Of a stretch of DNA of 64,000 bases, positions 7,870 through 17,067 are shown in pieces. Under the pieces are notes generated by a model. That model was not told the DNA's origin. It saw nothing but the letters and a program-made list of their open reading frames with translations, and did not search any database. Position 1 is the stretch's first letter. The number at the start of each line of letters is the position of its first letter. Both the position numbers and the translations under genes were made by a program. Origin of the DNA: Stackebrandtia endophytica (GTDB taxonomy: Bacteria; Actinomycetota; Actinomycetes; Mycobacteriales; Micromonosporaceae); NCBI RefSeq assembly GCF_006716355.1, contig NZ_VFOW01000001.1:2356001-2420000 (forward strand), read 5' to 3'.

Positions 7870-9096
7870 TCAGCCGGACAACTGTTGCAGCCAGGTCCGT
7901 AGTGGACGGGTGCTGTCCTCCTTTCGCATTGCACTTCCCGCCGCGCGTGCCGCGTCGCGGAGTCCCTGATCGGCGATCACGTGACGAATCGCCGCCGCCA
8001 ATTTCGAACCGTCGGCACGACGCCACGGGATCGGATCGGTTGCCGCCCCGATCGCCACCAATCGTCGAGCCCAGAACGGCTGATCGGTGTGGGAGGGCAT
8101 CGGAATCGACGGCGCTCCGGCCAACAATGTCGAGGAGACCATTCCGGCACCGGCGTGGTGAACAACCGCCGCCGCCTTCGGCAGCAGCCAACTGTGCGGC
8201 ACCGGCCCGATGTGCCGAACCTGGGAGTCGTCGAACCGCTCGGCAACCGCCTGGAATCCGCCACCCTGCAGAATCGCCCGAATTCCGCTGTCCCGCAACG
8301 CATCGGCGACCGCCTCGACCACCGTCGGACCGGGGTCGATGCTGCCCAGCGACACCACGATCGGAGTCGGCCCGTCCTCGATGAACTCGACCAACGACGA
8401 AGGCGGGGTCCAGTCATCCTGGTCACGCGGCACCCAGAAACCGTCGAGCGTCAGGTGCGTCGGCCACTCTCGCGGACGGGGGAGAACAACCGGACTGATG
8501 CCGTGATGCACCGGCACCCCCGCCCGGTCACGACGGCGCTGACCGGCGCGACGACTTTCCGGTGGCAGACCGAATTCGGCGCGAATCCGCCGGCCGACCG
8601 GATCGTATGGTGTGGGAACCCGTTCGGCGAGACGTCCCGCCAAGCGGTTGCCCAGTCGCCCGAAGTCCACGTTACTGGCGATGACCGGCGGGTAGTCGCC
8701 ACTGGGATAGGCCGGCTGAAGCATCAGCGTCGCCGACGGCACCCCCAGCCCCTCGGCGATGTCATGGCCATACGGTGAAATCGTGTTGACCAGCACGACA
8801 TCGGCATCCTTACCCGCGGACACCGCGACCTCCCCCGCCGCAGCCATGTAACCGCGCAGCGCGGTGAGGTGGGCACGCACGCCCGCCGACTTGCTGAGGC
8901 CCTCCAACGACGCCGGGTCGGGGGCCAGCGACGCGTCGATCGGCCGCAGTATGCAGCCTGCATCGGTGACCAACCGTTCATACTCCCGATTGGCCACGAT
9001 CGAGACCTCGTGCCCGTCGGCGACGAACGCGGCCCCCAGGGCGGTCGCGGGTGCGACATCCCCCCGGGTGCCCGGACTCAAGATCAATACACGCAT
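7870..9096 (-). CDS. GT1-family glycosyltransferase (MGT/UGT type)
   Basis: A 408-aa glycosyltransferase with the GT-B fold. The N-terminal acceptor half begins RVLILSPGTRGDVAPATALG, characteristic of GT28/GT1 enzymes, and the C-terminal donor half has PIVVSLGS and HHAGAGMVSSTLLAGAP with SHTDQPFWARRL, the nucleotide-sugar binding signature. Relatives glycosylate macrolides, flavonoids or sterols; the acceptor here cannot be assigned. ATG 9096 is used because the open frame upstream lacks family similarity. It is divergent from a TetR gene with a perfect 24-bp palindrome between, an arrangement typical of drug-inducible inactivation or tailoring genes (inference). Confidence 0.85.
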   Translation of the reverse strand: MRVLILSPGTRGDVAPATALGAAFVADGHEVSIVANREYERLVTDAGCILRPIDASLAPDPASLEGLSKSAGVRAHLTALRGYMAAAGEVAVSAGKDADVVLVNTISPYGHDIAEGLGVPSATLMLQPAYPSGDYPPVIASNVDFGRLGNRLAGRLAERVPTPYDPVGRRIRAEFGLPPESRRAGQRRRDRAGVPVHHGISPVVLPRPREWPTHLTLDGFWVPRDQDDWTPPSSLVEFIEDGPTPIVVSLGSIDPGPTVVEAVADALRDSGIRAILQGGGFQAVAERFDDSQVRHIGPVPHSWLLPKAAAVVHHAGAGMVSSTLLAGAPSIPMPSHTDQPFWARRLVAIGAATDPIPWRRADGSKLAAAIRHVIADQGLRDAARAAGSAMRKEDSTRPLRTWLQQLSG

Positions 9097-9132
9097 GACG
9101 GCTCCCATCACCATCGAGATACGCCGATTGGC

Positions 9133-9156
9133 GAACGTCGTTCGCGAACGACGTTC
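9133..9156. promoter_or_regulatory. Perfect 24-bp palindrome, probable TetR operator
   Basis: A perfect uninterrupted palindrome, GAACGTCGTTCG followed by its reverse complement, lies between the glycosyltransferase (start 9096) and TetR (start 9208). A TACACT hexamer at about 9177-9182 is a candidate -10 for the TetR gene, placing the palindrome over or just upstream of its -35. Strong operator candidate. Confidence 0.7.
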
Positions 9157-9207
9157 TCGAACCATACCACTTGGCGTACACTGTTCGCAAACCAACCGGG
9201 AGATGAC

Positions 9208-9870
9208 ATGGTTCACGACGACTCGATCGAAACCGACCTGATCTGGATGCGCCACCCCAAGGTGGGGGTGGGCCGTCCGGCGTCCCGGACCAGGACGGAG
9301 GTCACCGAGGCCGCGGTCCGAGTGGCCGATCGGGACGGCCTGGCCGGGTTGTCCATGCGGCAGGTCGCGGCCGAACTCGGTACCGGTCCCGGTTCGTTGT
9401 ATCGCTATGTGGACAATCGCGACGACCTGCTCGACCTCGTCGCCGACCATGTCGCCGCCGAGTACGACTTCAGCCCTCCGTCGGGTGACTGGCTCGACGA
9501 TCTGGTCGACATCGGACTGCAGGCTCGCGAGATCTACCGACGGCACCCGTGGCTGCCCGAGCTGATCCTGACCCGCCCGGTCGTCGGCCCCAACGGTGCC
9601 GAATTGATGGAGCACTTCCTGTCCGTGGTCGCCGACCATCCCGCCGACGACGACACCAAACTGGTCGCGCTGGCGATGCTCAACACGATCGTCGCCGCCA
9701 CCGCGCGGACCGAGGCCGCTCCCGCCGACGCCCTGCGCAGTGCCCGCTACCTCGCCCACGTCGCCGCCGACGGTCGGCATCCACGGCTGGCCGCGATGCG
9801 GATTCAATCCACCGAGGCAGACCCGTTCCCCATCGCGCTGCGCAAGGTTCTGGCCGGGCTGTTCAGCTAG
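9208..9870 (+). CDS. TetR/AcrR-family regulator
   Basis: A 220-aa repressor. The N-terminal helix-turn-helix is typical (RVADRDGLAGLSMRQVAAEL followed by GTGPGSLYRYVDNRDDLLDL), and a C-terminal TetR ligand-binding region carries LVDIGLQAREIYRRHPWL and LAMLNTIVAATART, as in the TetR_C tetracycline-repressor-like group. ATG 9208 has GGGAGATGAC upstream. Divergent from the glycosyltransferase, with the 24-bp palindrome in the shared promoter region; it probably represses both genes (inference). Confidence 0.87.
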   Translation: MVHDDSIETDLIWMRHPKVGVGRPASRTRTEVTEAAVRVADRDGLAGLSMRQVAAELGTGPGSLYRYVDNRDDLLDLVADHVAAEYDFSPPSGDWLDDLVDIGLQAREIYRRHPWLPELILTRPVVGPNGAELMEHFLSVVADHPADDDTKLVALAMLNTIVAATARTEAAPADALRSARYLAHVAADGRHPRLAAMRIQSTEADPFPIALRKVLAGLFS

Positions 9871-9873
9871 ACC

Positions 9874-10815
9874 CTAGGCCGGCAGCCGCCCCGCCTGAAT
9901 GATCCGCTGCGCGGTTTCGAGGACGGATTCGGCGGTGTCGGCGAACGCGACGACCGCGACCTCGTAGTCCGTCAGATAGTCCATCGTGTACTCCCAGAAG
10001 ACCTCCTCCTGGACGGCCTGAACGTCATACCGCTCATGGCAGGCGAGATCGGCGACGGCCTGCGCGACGTTCAGCTCGGCGAAGGCCTCCTGCGCCTCGG
10101 GGCCCTCCTCAGGGGACGGTTGCCGTGAACTCATCGCGGTCACCGCGTCCCAGGGGATGTCGAAGTCGAGGTATCCCTGCTGTGCCATGCACTCCGACCA
10201 CCGACCGTGGACCTCACGGACCCGATGGTCGTCGAGCCATCCGTCGTCGGCTCCCCCGGTGGCATGGGTTCGCTGTTCCAGGAAGTCGAACATTCCATCG
10301 GGAAACAGCACCCGGTTGGCCTCGCCGACACAACCGTCGACTATCCATTCGACCTCGGTTCCGTCGCTCAGCACGGCGGACTCGGTCGCCGTGTCGGGTC
10401 CGTAGAGGTCGGCCTGGTAGGCGTCACGATCGGAGGTCGGCAACCGCTCGTAGTCCGACAGATCGGCCCCCACGGGATTGCCTTCGAAGTCGATGACGGT
10501 GACGGTGCCGCCCTCCACCCGGTCGCCCTAGCCGTCGATGTGCGCGGTGGCCGGGTCGGGACTGGTCCACACGAAGGTCCGCATCACCAACTCCTCCGTC
10601 GACTGCTGGGGAACCGGGGCCTCGTCCGGGTGGATGTCGTACCCCCGTTCCTCCATACACACCCGCGCCACCCGATCGACGGCCCGTTCCACCTCCCAAC
10701 GCAGCGCGAAGTTGTTGAAGTAGACCGCCTTCACATCCTCCACATTGTCGAAAGCCACCGGGCTACACCCCGCCACCAGGGTGGCGATCACCATGGACAC
10801 TCTCACACTCAACAC
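9874..10815 (-). pseudogene. Secreted lipoprotein gene interrupted by an in-frame amber codon
   Basis: Two minus-strand open segments, 10528-10815 and 9874-10518, lie in the same reading frame and are separated only by a TAG at 10528-10530. The first encodes a lipoprotein signal ending LVAGC and the segment RVCMEERGYDIHP; the second has VDGCVGEANR, GRWSECMAQQGYLD and a C-terminal helical region. The same order of blocks is found in the intact 336-aa lipoprotein at 59867-60877 (GCMEDRGFTVHP, PNSGCYAEIQ, DDWSVCMSDNGYPD). The simplest reading is one lipoprotein gene inactivated by a single nonsense change; the start is one of several GTGs near 10815-10830. Function unknown. Confidence 0.68.
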
Positions 10816-10930
10816 CCGAGAACCCACCACGCCACGGTATCCCGGCTCGCGCCACAGGGGACCATCGAGCGCGATTCGGTCGGATACACACCACGGCAAC
10901 CGTTCTCACACGATCCAGTACCGTCGATTC

Positions 10931-11917
10931 ATGTCTTTCCATCGGTTCGCGCCGCCGGTTCTGTCCAGTGTCGCCGCGTTGTACTGGGTGCTCGCCCTGA
11001 CCTGGCTTCAACCGCTCACCGACCCGGGGCGCCCCTGGCACGACTGGGTGGTGGGCAACAACTCGTACTGGGTTCGCGAACTCAGATGGGCCATGATCGT
11101 CCTGATGCTGGCCTGTTTCGTGTGGGCCTGTCGCGGAGATCTGAAACGAACCGGATACGGAGCCGTCACCGCAGGCGCGTGGATCGGTGCCGACGTCTGG
11201 CTCGACCGCTTGAACGTCACCGGAGTGCCGACGACGATCGCGTTGTCCATCGTGGCCGTAAGTGTGGTGGTGGCCGCGCGCCGGTTCGCCGTCGGCTCCT
11301 CGCGGCCCCGGCCGAAGGTGCTGACCGTCGCCGCCATCGCGACGGCCACTCTCGCCGGCCATCTCACCTTGGTGCGGTCGCCGTTCGAGGATGAGTTGTT
11401 CGCGACCTTGGCGGGGGCGGTGGTCGCGGGGGTGCTGGCCATCATGATCGCTCTCGGCTGCGCCTCATCGGTCCGTCGACACCAACGCCGGACTGTTCCA
11501 CTGTTCACCGTGGCCTACCTGGTCTCGGCCGTCGCGGTGGTCTTCCTCGCGTCGGGCGGCGCCGAACTGTTGGGGAGCATGCTGCTGACCACCGCGGCTC
11601 AACTGGTGGTCGTGCGCCTGGTGTCGACCACTCCGTTCACCGTCATCGGTTGCGTGTCGGCGGGGATCGTCGTGGCCGCGTTCAACCTGGGTCTGACGCT
11701 CTTCTTCGCCATCACCGGCATGTTCCTGGAAGTGGGGCGGTTGTTCACGACCTGGGCGGGAAACCCACCGATCAACGCCGCCGACAGCGACATCCTGTAC
11801 ACCGCGATCGCCGTCGTGGTCGGCGCGATGTTGGGATACGCGTATGTGCGGCTGGCTCGGTTCCTGCCACCGGTCAACGCGTCGCGCGGTCACGACCGGA
11901 TGCCAACTGCCGCATGA
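10931..11917 (+). CDS. Multi-pass membrane protein of unknown function
   Basis: A 328-aa hydrophobic protein with about eight to nine predicted membrane helices (for example residues 9-28, 54-72, 100-116, 128-145, 155-178, 190-210, 240-270 and 290-310). No catalytic or transport motif was recognised. Arg-rich short loops (SSVRRHQRRTV) support an inside orientation for that segment. ATG 10931 begins MSFHRFAPP; upstream in-frame sequence is not protein-like. It is divergent from the broken lipoprotein gene and stands 31 bp before the methyltransferase gene. Confidence 0.72.
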   Translation: MSFHRFAPPVLSSVAALYWVLALTWLQPLTDPGRPWHDWVVGNNSYWVRELRWAMIVLMLACFVWACRGDLKRTGYGAVTAGAWIGADVWLDRLNVTGVPTTIALSIVAVSVVVAARRFAVGSSRPRPKVLTVAAIATATLAGHLTLVRSPFEDELFATLAGAVVAGVLAIMIALGCASSVRRHQRRTVPLFTVAYLVSAVAVVFLASGGAELLGSMLLTTAAQLVVVRLVSTTPFTVIGCVSAGIVVAAFNLGLTLFFAITGMFLEVGRLFTTWAGNPPINAADSDILYTAIAVVVGAMLGYAYVRLARFLPPVNASRGHDRMPTAA

Positions 11918-11948
11918 ATTACCGCCTCCCCGCGCATAGGTTCGTCGA

Positions 11949-12692
11949 ATGACCAAGGAATGGACGAACGAGGCCGCGATCCGGCAATGGAACTCCACCG
12001 CCTCCCGCGCCGCGCTGGCGGCCACCGCCGACGAGGGTGACTTCGCCAAGCGGCACCTCGTGAACGAGCACGTGTTCCGTCTTCTCGGAAACGTCGCGGG
12101 GCAACGCATCCTGGACGCCGGTTGCGGCAACGGCTATCTCAGCAGGATGCTCGCCGATCGGGGCGCGACCGTGGTGGGAGTCGAACCGACCGACGCGATG
12201 GTGTCGTTCGCCCGTGACCACGAGGCGGATGAGCCCCGGGGTGTCGAATACATCCAGGCCGACCTGTCGCGACCGTCCGATCTGGGCGGGTTCGACGCGG
12301 TGGTGTGCAGCATGGTGTTGATGGCCGTACCGGACTGGAAGCCGGCCATGCGGACGTGCGTGGCGGCCGCCAAACCCGGCGGGACCTTCGTGTTCACACT
12401 CGTGCACCCCGCTTTCGAACAGTTGGCCGCCGGCTGGCGCGAGCACGGTCGCTACCGGGTGGATCGGTATCTGGAGGAGTATGAGCTCGTCGGTCCGGCC
12501 GCGTCGGACTTCCACCGCCCACTGTCGGCCTATCTCAACGAGGTGGCGGCACTGGGATGTCGCATCCGTGAGGTGGTCGAACCCGGCCTGGCTCCCGACA
12601 TCGTCGAGTCCCGCCCCGAATTGGAGTATTTGAGTCGATTGCCCAATTTCCTGCTGGTCGCCGTCGAAACTCCCCCCTCAAGACACCCGTGA
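11949..12692 (+). CDS. Class I SAM-dependent methyltransferase
   Basis: A 247-aa methyltransferase. Motif I is ILDAGCGNGYLSRMLAD, motif II surrounds VVGVEPTDAMVSFAR, and post-I/III elements include DAVVCSMVLMAV and KPGGTFVFTLVHPAF. This is the Methyltransf_11/25 type, which acts on small molecules; substrate is unknown. The ATG at 11949 is six bases from a TAGGTT -10-like hexamer (11936-11941), so the transcript may be leaderless. Confidence 0.85.
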   Translation: MTKEWTNEAAIRQWNSTASRAALAATADEGDFAKRHLVNEHVFRLLGNVAGQRILDAGCGNGYLSRMLADRGATVVGVEPTDAMVSFARDHEADEPRGVEYIQADLSRPSDLGGFDAVVCSMVLMAVPDWKPAMRTCVAAAKPGGTFVFTLVHPAFEQLAAGWREHGRYRVDRYLEEYELVGPAASDFHRPLSAYLNEVAALGCRIREVVEPGLAPDIVESRPELEYLSRLPNFLLVAVETPPSRHP

Positions 12693-12765
12693 TTGGCACG
12701 ACCCCCGGCCGGGTAAACCACCCCTGTATGCGCTCGTGAGCGCTCGGTTGAGGGGGGAGCTGATT

Positions 12766-13227
12766 ATGAGTAATCGGACCAACCGGCCCGGCCGCACCGC
12801 CGTCCAATGGATCGCGATCGTGGTCGGAATTGTGTTTCTGCTGGTCGGCATCGCCGGATTCACGCCCGGATTGACCTCCGACTTCGGTGAAATGAGTTTC
12901 GCGGGACACGGTTCCCACGCGATGTTGCTGGGTCTGTTCCAGGTGTCGGTGTTGCACAACATCGTTCATCTGGCATACGGAGTCGCCGGTATCGCGTTGT
13001 CCGGAACGGTCGGCCGCGCTCGGCTGTTCCTGGTGGGTGGCGGTGTCATCTATCTGGCGTTGTGGCTGTACGGACTGGTGATTGATTTGGGTACGGCGGC
13101 GAACTTCGTACCGTTCAACACCGCCGACAACTGGCTTCACTTCGGCCTCGGCGTCGCGATGATCGTGCTCGGCTTGGTGGCCGCCGGCAGCGGCCGCAAG
13201 GCGGTGAGCAGGAAGGCGGCCGCCTGA
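12766..13227 (+). CDS. DUF4383 four-helix membrane protein
   Basis: A 153-aa integral membrane protein of the DUF4383 family. Four hydrophobic segments are visible: about residues 14-32, 54-78, 84-105 and 123-142. Family hallmarks are the GIAGFTPG motif after helix 1, VSVLHNIVHLAYGVAGI in helix 2, and NFVPFNTADNWLHFGLGVAMI at helix 4. The ribosome binding site is strong (AGGGGGGAGC). Function is unknown. Its stop is 3 bp from the stop of the convergent MFS gene. Confidence 0.87.
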   Translation: MSNRTNRPGRTAVQWIAIVVGIVFLLVGIAGFTPGLTSDFGEMSFAGHGSHAMLLGLFQVSVLHNIVHLAYGVAGIALSGTVGRARLFLVGGGVIYLALWLYGLVIDLGTAANFVPFNTADNWLHFGLGVAMIVLGLVAAGSGRKAVSRKAAA

Positions 13228-13230
13228 CCG

Positions 13231-14670
13231 TCAGGACCGCACGGGTTCGGCGGTTCTCGCCGTCGAAGGCCCCGTCCTCAGCAGCGACGCGGTGAGAATC
13301 GCACCGAGGACGAGCAATCCGGCGGCGATGACGATCGCCAACGAGAACCCTGCGATAGCGGCGTCTCGCGAGCCGACGGTGTCGGCCACGGCCGCCGTGT
13401 ACCGAGCGGCCACGGTCACCAGAACCGACAATCCGACGGCCCCACCGATCTGTTGCACCGAGGTGAGGATGGCCGAACCCAGTCCGGCGTCCTCATTGGT
13501 CGTACCGGTTACCGCCGCGACCGCCAGAGCAGGGTGCCCCAGTCCACAACCGACACTGGTGACGACCAGACCGGGCAGCAGACCGGTGAGGTAGGAATCG
13601 GCGCCCGCCGCCAGGGCCAACAGCAGCAGGCCCACCGCGCTGATCGCGAACGACATGGTGATCGTCCAACGGACACCCAACCGGATCACCGCCCGAGCCG
13701 ACAGCCAGATACCGACGAGGATTCCGCCTCCGAACGGCAGGTACGCGACGGCGGCTTCGAAGGGTCGATAGCCGAGGACGGTCTGGATGTGAATCATGAG
13801 GAGGAACGCCATCGCGAAGAAGGCGGCCGAGAACAGCAGCGAGGCCACATTGGCCACGAGACGTACTCGGGACTTCATGAAACTCAACGGCACCAACGGA
13901 TTAGTCGTGCGCAACTCGTTCACGACGAAGATGCCCGCCAACACCGCGCCAACCGCGATCGCCCCGCCGACGACGACGTCGTTCCATCCCGTCTCGCCGG
14001 CCCGCAGGAGTCCGTAGACCACGAGTCCGACCGCACCGGTCGCGGTCAACGCACCGCGGATGTCCAACCGGGTTCGTTCCTCGGCGCGGCTTTCGCCGGT
14101 GACGCGGTGCAGCAGTAGGACGGTCAAGGCCGCAATGGGCAGATTGATCCAGAAGATCCACCGCCAGTCCAGGAAATCGGTCAGGATTCCCGAGATCACC
14201 AGGCCCATGGTTCCGCCCAGTCCCGCGATGCCGCCCCATACGCCCAGCGCCTTCGCGCGCTCGTCGGCCTCCGAATACAGGCGGGTGATCAATGACAACG
14301 CGGCCGGGCTGGCCATGGCCGCGCCCGCTCCCTGAACGAAGCGACCGGCCACGAGCTGCCAGGGCTCCTGCGCCGCGCCGCAGACCAGACTGGCGAGACC
14401 GAAGACCGCGACTCCGATGAGGAAGACTCGTCGGCGCCCCCAGAGGTCGGCACCACGACCAAACAACAGAAGTAGTCCGCCGAAGGCGAGGAAGTACGCG
14501 TTGACCACCCATGGGAGGTCGGCACCGGTGAATCCGAGATCCTCTCGGACGCTGGGCAACGCGACGCTGACGACGGTGTCGTCCAGAACCAGCATGAACT
14601 GCACGAAACACAGAAGCACCAGGGCGAATCGGCGATGGGCTACGGGGGTCGCGACCGACGACGAGGTCAT
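13231..14670 (-). CDS. MFS drug:H+ antiporter, DHA2 (14-helix EmrB/QacA) family
   Basis: A 479-aa exporter with the DHA2 fingerprints LDDTVVSVALPSVREDLG in helix 1 and GRGADLWGRRRVFLIG for the loop 2-3 motif A, plus LVAGRFVQGAGAAMASPAAL. Fourteen helices are expected from length and hydrophobicity. ATG 14670 is used; the longer open frame upstream lacks membrane character. It is divergent from a cupin/AraC regulator at 14805, its likely controller, so this is probably an inducible multidrug efflux pair. It is not part of the NRPS-PKS cluster, which starts 11 kb away. Confidence 0.87.
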   Translation of the reverse strand: MTSSSVATPVAHRRFALVLLCFVQFMLVLDDTVVSVALPSVREDLGFTGADLPWVVNAYFLAFGGLLLLFGRGADLWGRRRVFLIGVAVFGLASLVCGAAQEPWQLVAGRFVQGAGAAMASPAALSLITRLYSEADERAKALGVWGGIAGLGGTMGLVISGILTDFLDWRWIFWINLPIAALTVLLLHRVTGESRAEERTRLDIRGALTATGAVGLVVYGLLRAGETGWNDVVVGGAIAVGAVLAGIFVVNELRTTNPLVPLSFMKSRVRLVANVASLLFSAAFFAMAFLLMIHIQTVLGYRPFEAAVAYLPFGGGILVGIWLSARAVIRLGVRWTITMSFAISAVGLLLLALAAGADSYLTGLLPGLVVTSVGCGLGHPALAVAAVTGTTNEDAGLGSAILTSVQQIGGAVGLSVLVTVAARYTAAVADTVGSRDAAIAGFSLAIVIAAGLLVLGAILTASLLRTGPSTARTAEPVRS

Positions 14671-14804
14671 TTCAGTCCACCTTGGATGATCTGGCTCCCG
14701 GTATCGGAATGCGTGTGGATGTTCGGCATGCGGCGACAGTATGCGCGGAACGAAACGGCCGCAATTCGCTATGGGGTCAAGTAATGTCGAGTTGGGGCCG
14801 TACG

Positions 14805-15593
14805 ATGGCGAGGGTGACCGAAGCCTTCGTGGAACCCGTGCCGCCGGGAGCCGGCGCCGTCGTCGTCGGCAGCTTTCCGTTGTCATCGGGGGAGTGGATA
14901 CCGGCGCACGTCCATCCGCAACATCACCAGTTGGCGTGGACCAGGCGCGGCGTGCTCGGTGTGGCCGTCGGTGACACCCACTGGGTGCTGCCGCCGACTC
15001 GGGCGTTGTGGCTGCCCGCCGGGGTCGCGCATCGAACCGGGGCGACCCGCGAAGCCCTGCTGTACAGCCTCTATCTGGACGCGGAGCACTGTCGTCTCGA
15101 ATGGACCGAACCGACGCCGGTCGGCGTGGGTGGGCTGCTGGCCAACCTGATCGCGTACCTTCACCGCGGCGACCTCACCGAGGATGCCCGGTCGCGGGCG
15201 GAGGACCTGCTGCCTGATCTGCTCCATCCCCTGCCGACGATTCCGATCGACGTACCCGAGGCCGTCGAGGAACGCGTTCGCGCCGTCGCGGACGCGCTGC
15301 TGGCCAACCCGGGCGATCCGCGCAAACTGGAGGCCCACGCCCGAGCGGTGGGCACCAGCAGGCGGACGCTCACCCGGCTCTTCGTCGAGGACACCGGGAT
15401 GAGTTTCGACCGGTGGCGAACCAACGTCCGACTTCGAGCGGGCCTGACGATGCTGGCCGAGGGCCGATCGGTGTCCCGGGTCGCGCGCGCGGTGGGCTAT
15501 ACGACGGCGAGCGCCTTCGTTGCGGCATTCCGTCGAACGGTCGGCACGACGCCCCGCCGCTACCTCGACGGCGCCGACCCCCTCGGTGGGTGA
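14805..15593 (+). CDS. AraC-family regulator with cupin domain
   Basis: A ~262-aa regulator: an N-terminal cupin (IPAHVHPQHHQLAWTRRGVL and WLPAGVAHRTGA, with clustered histidines) followed by two helix-turn-helix motifs (LEAHARAVGTSRRTLTRLF and VSRVARAVGYTTASAFVAAF). Possible starts are ATG 14784, ATG 14805 or GTG 14814. A TACGAT hexamer at 14801-14806 would place transcription start at GTG 14814 and make it leaderless, so the true start may be nine bases later than given. Divergent from the DHA2 exporter and presumably its regulator. Confidence 0.82.
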   Translation: MARVTEAFVEPVPPGAGAVVVGSFPLSSGEWIPAHVHPQHHQLAWTRRGVLGVAVGDTHWVLPPTRALWLPAGVAHRTGATREALLYSLYLDAEHCRLEWTEPTPVGVGGLLANLIAYLHRGDLTEDARSRAEDLLPDLLHPLPTIPIDVPEAVEERVRAVADALLANPGDPRKLEAHARAVGTSRRTLTRLFVEDTGMSFDRWRTNVRLRAGLTMLAEGRSVSRVARAVGYTTASAFVAAFRRTVGTTPRRYLDGADPLGG

Positions 15594-15691
15594 ACGGAGG
15601 CGCGCGTTCCACATTTGACTGCTTTCGTCGGCGCGGTTCAGTAGGGTCGAATCTCATTGACCAGGCACGATGTGGGGATCGGGGGAACCTC

Positions 15692-17056
15692 ATGGGAATG
15701 CACCGGATCGTCAAACATCGGGAGCCACAGGCCGACACGTTCACGCGACCACTCTCGGAGAGCGTGCTGCCCAAATGGCGGATACCCGAGGAGATGTCGG
15801 ACCCGCGGGCCGCCTACGAGATCGTGCGCGACGAACTCGCCCTGGACGGCAACGCCTCGCAGAACCTCGCGACCTTCTGCACCACCTGGTCCGACACCGA
15901 GACTCGCAAGCTCATGGACGACGCGATGAGCAAGAACCTGGTGGACAAGGACGAGTACCCGCAGACCGCAGCCATCGAGTCCCGCTGCGTCCACATCCTC
16001 GGCGACCTGTGGCACGCGCCCGCCGACGCCGACGCGATGGGTTGTTCCACCACGGGATCGAGCGAAGCCGCGATGTTGGCGGGCCTGGCGATGAAGTGGC
16101 GGTGGCGGGAGGCACGGGAGAAGGCCGGCAAACCGACCGACCGCCCCAACCTGGTGTGCGGGCCGGTACAGATCTGCTGGGAGAAGTTCGCCCGCTACTT
16201 CGATGTGGAGTTGCGGCAGGTGCCGCTTCGAGCCGACGCCACCGGCCTCGAACCCGACCAGTTGAGCGACCATGTGGACGAGAACACCATCGGTGTGGTG
16301 GCGATTCTCGGTGTGACCTTCACGTGCGCGTATGAGCCGGTGGCGCAGATCGCGGCCGCGTTGGACGCCGTCGAGGACAAGACCGGCCTCGACATCCCGA
16401 TCCACGTCGACGCGGCCAGCGGCGGTTTCGTGGCGCCGTTCCTGCGACCCGACCTGGAATGGGACTTCCGGGTCCGGCGGGTGGCCTCCATCAACTCCTC
16501 CGGCCACAAATACGGTATGGCCCCGTTGGGAGTGGGCTGGGTGGTCTGGCGCAGCCAGAGCCTGTTGCCGAAGGGCCTGGTGTTCCACGTCGACTACCTC
16601 GGCGGGAACGTCCCGACCTTCGCGCTCACGTTCTCCCGCCCCGGAAGCCAGGTCATCGCCCAATACTTCACCCTGCTTCGATTGGGACGACACGGATACA
16701 CCGAGGTCCAGCAGGCCTGCGCCGACACCGCGCAGTGGCTCGGAAGACACATCGCGCAGGCGGGTCCGTTCGACATGCTGTACGACGGTCACGGGGCGCT
16801 GCCGGCGGTGTCCTATCGGCTCAAGGACGGGTACGACCGGTTCAGTCTGTACGACCTGACCGACCAACTTCGGATGCGCGGTTGGCAGGTGCCCACCTAT
16901 GAACTGCCGCCCGACCGCGAGAACACCGTGATCCAGCGGATCCTGATCCGCCACGGAACCAGCCGGGACACCGCCGCGTTGTTGATGGACGACATCCATC
17001 GTTCGATAGAGCAACTGACCCGTCCCCAACCCCAACACCGGGGGTTCCATCACTGA
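15692..17056 (+). CDS. gad: Glutamate decarboxylase
   Basis: A 454-aa PLP enzyme converting L-glutamate to 4-aminobutyrate, consuming a proton. Family signatures: MGCSTTGSSEAAMLAGLAMK (PLP phosphate region), HVDAASGGFVAPF (cofactor-binding Asp) and SINSSGHKYGMAPLGVGW with the Schiff-base lysine in the HKYG motif. Length matches bacterial GadB-type enzymes. ATG 15692 follows GGGGGAACCTC, an excellent ribosome binding site. No adjacent glutamate/GABA antiporter is seen. It is followed by an alpha/beta hydrolase gene 11 bp downstream, perhaps co-transcribed. Confidence 0.93.
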   Translation: MGMHRIVKHREPQADTFTRPLSESVLPKWRIPEEMSDPRAAYEIVRDELALDGNASQNLATFCTTWSDTETRKLMDDAMSKNLVDKDEYPQTAAIESRCVHILGDLWHAPADADAMGCSTTGSSEAAMLAGLAMKWRWREAREKAGKPTDRPNLVCGPVQICWEKFARYFDVELRQVPLRADATGLEPDQLSDHVDENTIGVVAILGVTFTCAYEPVAQIAAALDAVEDKTGLDIPIHVDAASGGFVAPFLRPDLEWDFRVRRVASINSSGHKYGMAPLGVGWVVWRSQSLLPKGLVFHVDYLGGNVPTFALTFSRPGSQVIAQYFTLLRLGRHGYTEVQQACADTAQWLGRHIAQAGPFDMLYDGHGALPAVSYRLKDGYDRFSLYDLTDQLRMRGWQVPTYELPPDRENTVIQRILIRHGTSRDTAALLMDDIHRSIEQLTRPQPQHRGFHH

Positions 17057-17067
17057 GACTGCGCACA

